NCBI GenBank assembly: GCA_023384415.1
Contig: JAHDWJ010000005.1
Location: 156,261 to 220,260, forward strand
Length of the DNA: 64,000 nucleotides
Source of the DNA: Anaerolineae bacterium
Lineage (GTDB): Bacteria > Chloroflexota > Anaerolineae > Promineifilales > Promineifilaceae
Direction of reading: 5' to 3'
The position numbers and the translations under genes are program-made. The first letter of the stretch is position 1, and every line of letters begins with the position of its first letter. Below, in pieces: positions 35,232 through 42,683 of the stretch. The notes under the pieces were generated by a model. That model had not been told where the DNA came from, searched no databases, and worked only from the letters and a program-made list of their open reading frames with translations.

Positions 35232-35447
35232 TCAGGTATTAGCTTGTTTGCGATCCTTTTTGATTTCGTTGATGATCTCATCCAGGGTTAAATGACCAAA
35301 AAGCTGATCACGTTCCTCCACGTAATTGCCATAACCAGCGCTGTATTGATTTAAGAAACGCACCGTATTGACTACGCCAATTTCGCGCAACAAGACAGTG
35401 ATTGCTTCCTGGGTTACCTCAGTTAATGGTTTGCTTACTGTCATCAT
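35232..35447 (-). CDS. Small protein paired with PIN toxin (candidate antitoxin)
   Basis: The 71-residue product overlaps the stop of the PIN gene in an ATGA arrangement, so the two are translationally coupled. It starts MMTVSKPLTEVTQEAITVLL and ends with a Lys/Arg-rich tail. It has no DNA-binding motif I can name, but size and pairing fit an antitoxin. Similar short proteins are often found beside VapC-type PIN proteins. The helicase begins 8 bases further on. Confidence 0.7.
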   Translation of the reverse strand: MMTVSKPLTEVTQEAITVLLREIGVVNTVRFLNQYSAGYGNYVEERDQLFGHLTLDEIINEIKKDRKQANT

Positions 35448-35884
35448 TGATTTATCTCCTCAATCAGTTCAATGGGTGTAACAATTACCGTTTGTAAATC
35501 TGATATCGCTTTGCCTCGTTTCAATAGTTTATCATCGGCAGTGCAAAAATAGTCAGCTTTGCCCACTTCAGCGGCAGCCAGATGCAAAGCGTCCAGCGGC
35601 TTCAATCCCCACGATTGGAAGGTTCTGGCTCGTTGCTCAACCTCCTCATCCAAACGGATAAAGACGTTAGCCTTGGCCAGTACCGCCAGAGCATACTCTT
35701 TACGCTCTGACCGCGGGTTTCGCTTCACTTCAAAGTGTAACACTTCTGAGGAGATGAGTTCAACCTCTCCTGCCTCACATAGAGCAATGATGCCAATGAT
35801 CGCTTCTGCTTCCAGGGTAATGCGGATTTGGGTGCGGCTGTCTAAGGGCCGGTGGAGCGCACAGGTATCCAGATAGATTTTCAT
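35444..35884 (-). CDS. PIN-domain protein, VapC-like
   Basis: The 146-residue protein has a PIN fold. Conserved acids are seen in KIYLDTCALHRPL (first Asp), SSEVLHFEVKRNP (Glu) and GLKPLDALHLAAAEVGKADYFCTADDKLLKR (two or three Asp). PIN proteins are metal-dependent RNases, and VapC types cut tRNA or rRNA. The start codon overlaps the DUF1156 stop by four bases (ATGA), and its own stop overlaps the next small gene likewise. It thus sits inside the defence transcript and may act as an abortive module. Confidence 0.85.
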   Translation of the reverse strand: MKIYLDTCALHRPLDSRTQIRITLEAEAIIGIIALCEAGEVELISSEVLHFEVKRNPRSERKEYALAVLAKANVFIRLDEEVEQRARTFQSWGLKPLDALHLAAAEVGKADYFCTADDKLLKRGKAISDLQTVIVTPIELIEEINQ

Positions 35885-38850
35885 TCATCCTCTTCCATTT
35901 CGTCCAGGTCTTCTTCTTCAAAACTGAAGCCAAGCTGTTCGGATTGGGGCATGGGCGGTTCTTCTTCGGGCGGGACGGTGAGTTCGTCGGCGTAGAAGGC
36001 CAGACGCATCCGGTCCAGCACGTCGGCTTCGGGGCGGACGAATTTGTTTTTGACTTTGGCGCGGGGGATGGCGTTGATCAGGGTTTGCAGCCCGGCCCGG
36101 AAGGCGCTGTCCCGCTTGAGGTTGCGATTTTGCAGGAAGACATCGCAGGCGCCGGCGCCATCTTCTTCGTAGATGAGCATGGCAGTGTGCAAGGCGTCAA
36201 TCAACTGTTCAAAATGGGCCGCGTCAGGGTCTACCATGCCCTTTTTGCGCCGCTGTTTGGGCTGTTGCAGCACGACGGAGGCGCTTTTCTTAGCCACCAG
36301 TTTTTTCTGGGCGATCAGGTAATCCATTTCCAGACCGAGGGCGATAGCTAACTTGCGGGCTTCGTCGTAGGGGAATTCTTCGGCCTGGAAGGCGTCCCAG
36401 GCCATGAGATACCAGTCGGTGACGGGATCGAACTCGATAGACCGGCCGGCCAGCAGCCCTTCTTTGCGCAGCCGCACCACTTCTTCGCGGGCCAGGTCGA
36501 GGGCGGTTTCGGGGCGGAGCGGTTTCGGTTCGCCCGTTTGGGGATCTACTTCGCTGGTGAGAACGGGCCAGTTTTCGGAAATGACGCTGAGGGTGGGGCC
36601 AAAGGTACTGATGTAAAGGTCTACGCCGCTGATGCCTTGCTGCATATATTCCAGCGCCTTTTCGCGGGCCACGCGCCGCACGCGCCCCTGAATGTCATCC
36701 CACCAGACGGGTTCGTCCACGAATTGCCGCGAATCTTCACGAATTTGGTTTTGATTCGTGTCAATTCGCGTAGATTCGTGGCTTCGCTTGCGGCAGACGA
36801 GGAGGATGGTGCTGGCGGCCGCATTTTTCTTCGCCTGGTGCAGACTGTGTTCGCTTTCCGTATGGACGGGCCAGGAGGCTTTGATGGTGAAACCGGCGCC
36901 GATGAGGGCCGAGGCCAGGGTGTCCCAGGCTTCGACCCGCTTGTGGGTGAACATGACGGTGAGAACGCCGTGGGGGTGCAGGACGCGGTGCATTTCGCGG
37001 AAGGCGGCGGCCATTTTGCGCTCATAGTCCTGTTCGGCCAGCTCTTTTTTCTTGCGGCCCAGGCTTTCAAAGCGGGCCGGGTTGGCCACGGCTTCGTCGT
37101 CTTTGTTGGTTAGTTCGTCGCTGAAAAATTCGGGGAAGAGGTGGCCGACGCTGCGCTTGAGCCAGACGTAGAAGAAGTCGGCCAGCTCGGCGTACTGCAC
37201 GTTGTCGTAATAGGGGGGGTCTACGGTGATGTTGTGGACAGAGCCATCGGGTTGATTTGTTAGACTTGAGGCTGAACCTCTTGTGACGGCTAGACGGTCA
37301 ACAGGATTGCTTAGATCGGAAGTTATTAGTGATTTTTGTATGGGGGAAGCCAATTTGCCAAGTTCTATATATGCGTCAGCAATCTGGCTAATTCCCCAAG
37401 GCAGTAAATTGCCAGCACTGTCAAATTCGCCGTAGCTCCAAGTCATGGAAAAATCATGGCGAGCAAAGATGTGTTTTACAACCTGTCGGGTCACTTCCCA
37501 GGTCGAAAAAATGCAGTTGTAATCAACACACTTATCCAGCACTATCCCCAAGTAGGTTTGAACCGCTGCTTGCTTCTCGTCAGGCAGTTCTTTTTTCATT
37601 TCATTCGAGACCTGTTGTAATGTCTCGATAAAAATCCCAGTTGACAGTAATTGACGTGGGGAAAAGAAGAGATCCCAGGTAGGCATACCGTAATACAACG
37701 GCCGTTTATCATTCCCCCCCGGAAACGGCTCTGTAGGTAGCAAATCCTGGGCAATCCAGCCTGGTTTTTTGCGGGCCAGTTCAGCTTCGGCCCGTTGGGC
37801 GGCAGCCAGGTCAGCCTCGGTGGGGGCGCGGAAGGCGAAGCCGCTGCCCGGCTTTTTGATGGCAATGGCGTAGAGGAGTTGGCCCATACGGCCGGCCTGC
37901 GCTTCCGCCTTGATGTAGTCGCCAGAAATCGTTTCGCCGGTCCAGGGGGAACGGCCGACCCCTCGGCTAATCGTGCCCTCGTCTGGTTTCCCCTTCTGGG
38001 CGGCATCCCCTTTCAAGATCACAAACTGGGGCGCGTCCATGTGGGGTTCGGCCACCAGCTTCACGGCTACCGGGTCGCTGCCTTTGCTCAACCACCAGTT
38101 GGGGCTGAGGGGCGCCGGCTTGCCCGTCGTCGGGCAGGCCACCGTCCGCGCCCAGAGGTAGGCAAAAATACTCTCATTACCCTGCTTGGGGAAGTAATCG
38201 GCCAGTTTTTCCTCTACTCGTTTAGCCCAAACGCCACCCCATTTTTTGATGTCTTCTGCCAGTTCCGGACCAAATCGAGCCGGATAATCCAGCGTTGCCT
38301 TGAGAATGGTAGCGGCAACGGGATTCAAATCATTAGCAATGGTGGTGAAGCCATAGCGCAAACTCTCAAACGGAATAGAACCGCCCCCGGCAAAAGGGTC
38401 AAGCACCGACAATTCCCGTGTGCCCCAGGTGTGTTCCAGTAAATCTCCCATCGTTTGTAAATCTTCGGCCGCCGGATTTGTTGCTAAAGCGCGCGGATAT
38501 CCATAAGGATTACCCTTGAGCATAATATTTTTTTCTTTCGCTTTCTGAATCAATTTACGACCGGCAACCGGATCACCCAAAATGCCTAAAAAACGCAAAA
38601 ACCAGGCGTGGTAGCTTGCCTCATCGGGAAACTTCTCTTGCAAAGCTGGCGGCCAATCGGCTGACCATTGGGGCAGCACACTACCGATAATTGCCGCGCG
38701 ACTCACCGTAAGTGGGCGGCGCGCCCACCAGACATGCAGCCGGTTGAGGGGCGGTTTGCGGGCGGCGCTGGCATCGCGCAGGCTCTCCGCGCCAACCTTG
38801 TCAATGGGCAGCCAATCTTCAATTAAAACGTTGGGCATGTTGTCGGTCAT
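35881..38850 (-). CDS. DUF1156 DNA methylase of the defence island
   Basis: The 989-residue product has the DUF1156/COG1743 layout. The opening IEDWLPIDKVG and NRLHVWWARRPLTVSRAAI are family hallmarks; the AdoMet motif is LDPFAGGGSIPFESLRYG (DPFAGGGS at 151-158), and the catalytic DPPYYDNVQYAELADFFYVW lies near residue 543. COG1743 proteins are adenine-specific DNA methylases. The Zn-ribbon, usually Cys-Pro-x-x-Cys, is reduced to ACPTTGKPAPLSPNWWLSKG with one Cys. Bases 36716-36785, about residues 689-712, are an in-frame TTCGTG-type repeat encoding an Arg/Asp/Gln/Thr-rich insert. It is the largest enzyme of the island. Confidence 0.88.
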   Translation of the reverse strand: MTDNMPNVLIEDWLPIDKVGAESLRDASAARKPPLNRLHVWWARRPLTVSRAAIIGSVLPQWSADWPPALQEKFPDEASYHAWFLRFLGILGDPVAGRKLIQKAKEKNIMLKGNPYGYPRALATNPAAEDLQTMGDLLEHTWGTRELSVLDPFAGGGSIPFESLRYGFTTIANDLNPVAATILKATLDYPARFGPELAEDIKKWGGVWAKRVEEKLADYFPKQGNESIFAYLWARTVACPTTGKPAPLSPNWWLSKGSDPVAVKLVAEPHMDAPQFVILKGDAAQKGKPDEGTISRGVGRSPWTGETISGDYIKAEAQAGRMGQLLYAIAIKKPGSGFAFRAPTEADLAAAQRAEAELARKKPGWIAQDLLPTEPFPGGNDKRPLYYGMPTWDLFFSPRQLLSTGIFIETLQQVSNEMKKELPDEKQAAVQTYLGIVLDKCVDYNCIFSTWEVTRQVVKHIFARHDFSMTWSYGEFDSAGNLLPWGISQIADAYIELGKLASPIQKSLITSDLSNPVDRLAVTRGSASSLTNQPDGSVHNITVDPPYYDNVQYAELADFFYVWLKRSVGHLFPEFFSDELTNKDDEAVANPARFESLGRKKKELAEQDYERKMAAAFREMHRVLHPHGVLTVMFTHKRVEAWDTLASALIGAGFTIKASWPVHTESEHSLHQAKKNAAASTILLVCRKRSHESTRIDTNQNQIREDSRQFVDEPVWWDDIQGRVRRVAREKALEYMQQGISGVDLYISTFGPTLSVISENWPVLTSEVDPQTGEPKPLRPETALDLAREEVVRLRKEGLLAGRSIEFDPVTDWYLMAWDAFQAEEFPYDEARKLAIALGLEMDYLIAQKKLVAKKSASVVLQQPKQRRKKGMVDPDAAHFEQLIDALHTAMLIYEEDGAGACDVFLQNRNLKRDSAFRAGLQTLINAIPRAKVKNKFVRPEADVLDRMRLAFYADELTVPPEEEPPMPQSEQLGFSFEEEDLDEMEEDE

Positions 38851-38927
38851 TATGCTATTCCTTGTTTACCATCTGGGGGGCATCCTTCGCCAGGCACAGA
38901 ACATATTCTAAGAATACCCACGCCGCC

Positions 38928-39545
38928 TTATGAAAAGCGCTTATGCTGAACAAACCGGTTCAACTCCTGCACCAGCTTATGAACGGTGGTCGAAGGGTCG
39001 TCGGCCGCCGGGTTGGCCGGATGGTACTGCGTCAACAAACGCTCCGCATGGCGTATGGCTACATCCTGTCGCGGCAACAGTTCCCGATAAAGGGCGGGAT
39101 CATTTTTCTGGTATGTACGCCCCAGTTCACGGCTCAGTCCATCTCTATAATCACGTCGCGCCTGGGCCACATCACAATAATGGAAATGCAGCAGATACCA
39201 CAACTCAAACGCCTGATTGGAATAGGCCGCGTATATTCTGCGCCGTTGGGCCAGATCAAGCGCCTGCTTAAAACGTTCAGCCGGTACGTCATCCCGGTCA
39301 AATACACACCATACCTGGTCATACTGCCCTTTACTGCGCCGGTCTGTTGCTTGCTCAATGAGTGTAAGCGGGTCTTTGCCCAGGCCGATGATCTCAATGG
39401 TCACCGTAGGGACACGAAAGCCATCAAAATAAACCGGTTCCGTCTTTTCGCCTTCACAGACGATCAAAAAGCGCGGCAACGGTTCGCGGGTATTCACCCG
39501 CCGCGACCGGTAACCTGACCCTGACGGTTTACGCTTTTTCGGCAT
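38928..39545 (-). CDS. rloB: RloB-family protein
   Basis: The 205-residue product has a lysine/arginine-rich start and FLIVCEGEKTEPVYFDGFR, typical of RloB (TOPRIM-like, with acidic residues in CEGEKTE and WCVFDRDDVP). RloB partners RloA (AAA15 ATPase) in a two-gene defence unit, related to the AbiL pair of lactococci. RloB is thought to have an RNA- or DNA-cutting role, though the activity is not settled. It overlaps the rloA end by 17 bases, as expected for a coupled pair. Its last residues lie 77 bp from the DUF1156 start. Confidence 0.88.
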   Translation of the reverse strand: MPKKRKPSGSGYRSRRVNTREPLPRFLIVCEGEKTEPVYFDGFRVPTVTIEIIGLGKDPLTLIEQATDRRSKGQYDQVWCVFDRDDVPAERFKQALDLAQRRRIYAAYSNQAFELWYLLHFHYCDVAQARRDYRDGLSRELGRTYQKNDPALYRELLPRQDVAIRHAERLLTQYHPANPAADDPSTTVHKLVQELNRFVQHKRFS

Positions 39546-40839
39546 GTTCCCGGCTCACGATAGTTTGAACGTGACTCAAATAAGGCACAGCGCCATATCG
39601 CCCCTGTATGTAACCCCGTTCATAATCCTTGTCGTTACGCACCTTAAACTCGGCCAGCGAATAGAGATGGCTGGCCCCCTGCTGATCCTTCTCCACAAAC
39701 CATATCTGATCCCGGCGAAACAGGCGGTTGTCCAGCAGGTTGGTATCCTGCGTATTGAAAATAAGTTGCGCCCCGTTCGGATTGGTAGCTTTGTTATTGA
39801 ACAAGGAAATAATTTCCCGCGTCATAAGCGGATGCAGCCGGGCGTCCAACTCATCCACCACCAGCACGTCCCCTTCTTGCAGCGTGTCCAACAAGGGACC
39901 AGACATGGCGAACAGCTTTTGGGTGCCCTCCGACTCATGCTCATCTAAATTGAACAATTCCTGACCAACCGGGTTGCCTTGATCATCATACTGCGTATGA
40001 ATGGTGTGGATCGAGAATCCCTCAGAGTCGGAAGCATTCATGATGGTTAAAAATGCCTGTCGTATTTCATCGGGCATCTCATCTGGGAGGTTTGGTTTGC
40101 CGCTAACAGTTGCTTTTTCTACTTGTAAGTCACCAATGCCCAGGTCAAGGCGACAAATAAGGTCGCGGATGGCCTGACTATGTTCATCTTCCATAAGCTG
40201 AATGAGCGTAAACGGCAACATACCCATATCTTCAACGCCAGAAATGATGCCCAGTCGCCTGAACCAATCCACCAGCTTCTGCGCTTGTTTGCCATTAAAC
40301 TGGGCCACAACGGAAAGAAACAGGGCATTGGGGCGTGTGTGCTGCTCCAGGTCGCGTCCCTCTTTGAAGTAGCTGCCCACGGTAATGCCATCTCCTTCTC
40401 GTTCAAAGAGACGCGCTTCACGGGTAGAGGGAACAAAAAACAGCCATTCAGCTGTGACGCGCTCTTTGGTCACCTCAAACCCATAACGATACCGCTTGCC
40501 ATCTTCTATGAAAACAATTTCAAAGTGCGAAGGTTGCCTGACGGTGGCAGTATGTAAACGAAAAGGCTCAACCTGGATACCGCCGGTAGCCTTCGTTTCT
40601 TTAAGCGAGTGCATAACGAAACGCTTCATGAAGGCGAGGGCCTGCACCAGATTGCTTTTACCGCTGGCATTAGCGCCATAAATGGCGGCGCTGGTTAGTA
40701 ACGCCGGATTATCCGGCAATTGAATGACCGTATTTTCATCTAATGAAGGGTGTTGAGATTTGATGGGCGCAGCGACCATGCTCAGCGTTTGGGGGTCACG
40801 AAATGAGCGGTAATTGCCTACTGTGAATTCGATTAGCAT
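39529..40839 (-). CDS. rloA: RloA-family AAA15 ATPase
   Basis: The 436-residue product begins MLIEFTVGNYRSFRDPQTLSM, the AAA15 opening. Walker A is GANASGKSNLVQALAF (55-70), and the C-terminal part has an ABC-like signature SEGTQKLFAMSG and Walker B VLVVDELDARLHP, then IFNTQDTNLLD with the switch His replaced by Gln-Asp-Thr. Its middle resembles a coiled-coil/insert domain. It should sense infection or DNA damage and control RloB. AGAGG precedes the ATG, and a clear promoter lies about 60 bases upstream, so rloAB may be expressed independently of the island. Confidence 0.9.
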   Translation of the reverse strand: MLIEFTVGNYRSFRDPQTLSMVAAPIKSQHPSLDENTVIQLPDNPALLTSAAIYGANASGKSNLVQALAFMKRFVMHSLKETKATGGIQVEPFRLHTATVRQPSHFEIVFIEDGKRYRYGFEVTKERVTAEWLFFVPSTREARLFEREGDGITVGSYFKEGRDLEQHTRPNALFLSVVAQFNGKQAQKLVDWFRRLGIISGVEDMGMLPFTLIQLMEDEHSQAIRDLICRLDLGIGDLQVEKATVSGKPNLPDEMPDEIRQAFLTIMNASDSEGFSIHTIHTQYDDQGNPVGQELFNLDEHESEGTQKLFAMSGPLLDTLQEGDVLVVDELDARLHPLMTREIISLFNNKATNPNGAQLIFNTQDTNLLDNRLFRRDQIWFVEKDQQGASHLYSLAEFKVRNDKDYERGYIQGRYGAVPYLSHVQTIVSREHAEKA

Positions 40840-40896
40840 ATACGACCTCTTTTAAGATAAAGGCGGTAAATTTGCGAAAAAATCTCAAATAAGGTC

Positions 40897-40926
40897 ATTT
40901 TACATTGCAATGCCCATATATGTCAA
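40897..40926 (-). promoter_or_regulatory. Candidate sigma70 promoter of rloAB
   Basis: On the minus strand TTGACA (40926-40921) and TAAAAT (40902-40897) are separated by 18 bases, close to a consensus sigma70 promoter, 58 bases before the rloA ATG. It lies in the largest gap (119 bp) inside the island. Confidence 0.55.
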
Positions 40927-40958
40927 CGAGGGAGTATTGTTCATCGTCAGGCGAAGGC

Positions 40959-41885
40959 TCATTCGGCGGCCAATAATACGCGCAATGCTTTTTGGGCGCG
41001 CTCGGCGGTGTCGGCGGCGGTGCATTTGCTGTACCAGTAATACGCTTCTTCAGAGGGCATCTGGCGAATGCCATAGGAAATTTGTTCGACACGGCGAATC
41101 TTGGTAAGGGGTTTAACGGTCAAAAAGACCAGGCCCAGACGTACCCCCACTTCTTCCGGCAAATAAAAAGGCTTCTGGCGCGTCACCGATAGATCCGTGG
41201 CTTTATATTCTGCCTTGCGTAAGGCTTCAATCACATGATCGGCCACCGCCCGCAAATTATCCCCACTGAGAGCCACAACCGTTTCTAAACGGGGGTCACT
41301 GTCTGGTCGTTCCACAACCCGCTGCCGCAGCGTCAAGGCATAATCAGTTGCCGCCCCGGCCAAAGCCTGCACATGCAGGGCAAACGGTTTTTCAGAGGTC
41401 GTGCCATTCAGGTTGGTGGTGTATGTAGGCTGACGTTTCGCCTGGGGTGGGGGAGCGGCCGTGACCGGAGATTGGGGATTGCGGCTCTCCAGGCTTTCAC
41501 TGCCAGCCAGATCAAGGTCAATGTTGAAGAGGTTGGTGCGGCCGCGAGCAGGGACAAGCTCAGGCAGGCGTTCCGGGCGGGCTAACACCCAACCGTAAAG
41601 CCCTTCGCGCCAGCGACGGCCGGCCAGATGAGCCTCCATATGCTCCTGATAAGCAGCTTCGTCAAGCGGGATAACATCCACCAACTCGACGGTGCCGACA
41701 ATCCCTCCGGCGTCCAGGTTGTCGGGATTTAGCTCATTTTCCCAACATTTCTCGGCCTCCGCCGTTTGGGAAGCATGGATGGCCAATCGCCCTCGATAAT
41801 GGGTGTTATAGGTTCGTAAATCCATCGTCTTCCGCCCCTGGAGAACCAGTTCGGCCCAGGGTTGGCGGAAACTAAGCGCTTTCAT
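40959..41885 (-). CDS. ASCH-domain protein fused to DUF7680
   Basis: The 308-residue product has an ASCH (PUA-like) domain in its first 120 residues, with MKALSFRQPWAELVLQGRKT and GIVGTVELVDV. The last 140 residues resemble DUF7680: LTLRQRVVERPD, LSGDNLRAVADHVIEAL, KPFYLPEEVGVRLGLVFL and MPSEEAYYWYSKCT. DUF7680 proteins are, from memory, small proteins found beside DUF499 and DUF1156 genes. ASCH domains bind modified nucleotides or RNA, so the fusion could couple base recognition to the island. It starts 3 bp after the PIN gene stop. The fusion is visible; the role is inference. Confidence 0.8.
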   Translation of the reverse strand: MKALSFRQPWAELVLQGRKTMDLRTYNTHYRGRLAIHASQTAEAEKCWENELNPDNLDAGGIVGTVELVDVIPLDEAAYQEHMEAHLAGRRWREGLYGWVLARPERLPELVPARGRTNLFNIDLDLAGSESLESRNPQSPVTAAPPPQAKRQPTYTTNLNGTTSEKPFALHVQALAGAATDYALTLRQRVVERPDSDPRLETVVALSGDNLRAVADHVIEALRKAEYKATDLSVTRQKPFYLPEEVGVRLGLVFLTVKPLTKIRRVEQISYGIRQMPSEEAYYWYSKCTAADTAERAQKALRVLLAAE

Positions 41886-41888
41886 AGG

Positions 41889-42320
41889 TTATTTCTCCGC
41901 CGGGCCGGGCGCTTCGTCCGGTTGATAAGTCGTGACCAAAGCGGCCGCCCGATCCAATTGTTCCCGATCCCAACTGACGAGAGGAATCTGGAGACGTTGC
42001 GCGACAGCCAGGTAAACCGCATCGGCACCACGCAGCCGGTAACTAGAGGCAACCTGGGCTGCTAACTGCCCCAGCGTGTCATCCACTGTAATGAGCTGCA
42101 GCGTGGGCAGTTGGCGAATTTGTTGCACAATCTGGTAACCCAATTGCTCATTGCCAGTGCGCCTGGCAATTGATCCGGACACTTCGGCCAGCATAATCGT
42201 GGGCGCGACGAGAGCGACTCCGGCCGTTGCGGTCTCTATGAGCCAGGCACGACTGGCCTGGTGAAAGCTGTCTTCTGGCAAAAAGCGACTGACCCATACG
42301 CTGGCATCGGTGACAATCAT
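41889..42320 (-). CDS. PIN-domain toxin VapC-like
   Basis: The 143-residue protein starts MIVTDASVWVSRFLPED, a PIN opening with its first Asp, and later shows APTIMLAEVSGSIAR (Glu) and YRLRGADAVYLAVAQ (Asp). Together they give the acidic metal site of VapC-type RNases. It overlaps the upstream antitoxin stop by four bases (ATGA). The longer frame from 42416 is a shadow of the antitoxin gene. It sits between DUF499 and ASCH-DUF7680 in the island and would form a standard two-gene toxin-antitoxin module. Confidence 0.88.
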   Translation of the reverse strand: MIVTDASVWVSRFLPEDSFHQASRAWLIETATAGVALVAPTIMLAEVSGSIARRTGNEQLGYQIVQQIRQLPTLQLITVDDTLGQLAAQVASSYRLRGADAVYLAVAQRLQIPLVSWDREQLDRAAALVTTYQPDEAPGPAEK

Positions 42321-42583
42321 AACTCTCGCCGGCCTTCGCGAACAGCGTCCACGGCGCTGGGGCTGCCAGACCATTGCATGGATACTTCTTGTGCCAGGCG
42401 ATCCATTTCGGCCCACAGCTCCGACAATTCTTCATCCCTGGTTTTGATTTCCTTAACCGGAACCAACCGGGCAACCACTTCACCGTAATAGGTGATGTCA
42501 ATGATCTCACCCTGTTCACGTACCCGCCGCACCAATTCGCTGGCATTTGTTTTTAATTCACGAATTCCTACTAAGGACATCAT
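42317..42583 (-). CDS. Phd/YefM-type antitoxin
   Basis: The 88-residue product has the Phd/YefM opening VGIRELKTNASELVRRVREQ and the TYYGEVVARLVPV strand typical of dimeric antitoxins that bind operator DNA through the N-terminal domain. The C-terminal acidic helix (about 50-88) should embrace the toxin. It starts at ATG 42583 (or 42580) with AAGGAG upstream and a TATAAT-like box nearby. Its stop overlaps the PIN toxin ATG. Confidence 0.88.
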   Translation of the reverse strand: MMSLVGIRELKTNASELVRRVREQGEIIDITYYGEVVARLVPVKEIKTRDEELSELWAEMDRLAQEVSMQWSGSPSAVDAVREGRREL

Positions 42584-42621
42584 TCACTCCTTGCGCCTAC
42601 ATATGTGGTCACAACGTTGAT

Positions 42622-42627
42622 ATTATA
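42622..42627 (-). promoter_or_regulatory. Candidate -10 box of the toxin-antitoxin module
   Basis: Minus-strand TATAAT is perfect and lies about 40 bases before the antitoxin ATG, in the 100-bp gap after the DUF499 gene. The -35 element is weak. It suggests that the module has its own promoter. Confidence 0.4.
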
Positions 42628-42683
42628 ACGCAGTTTAGTGAGGATAGGAAAAAGTTGCGAGCACCTTTGAGGATGCACCCGCC

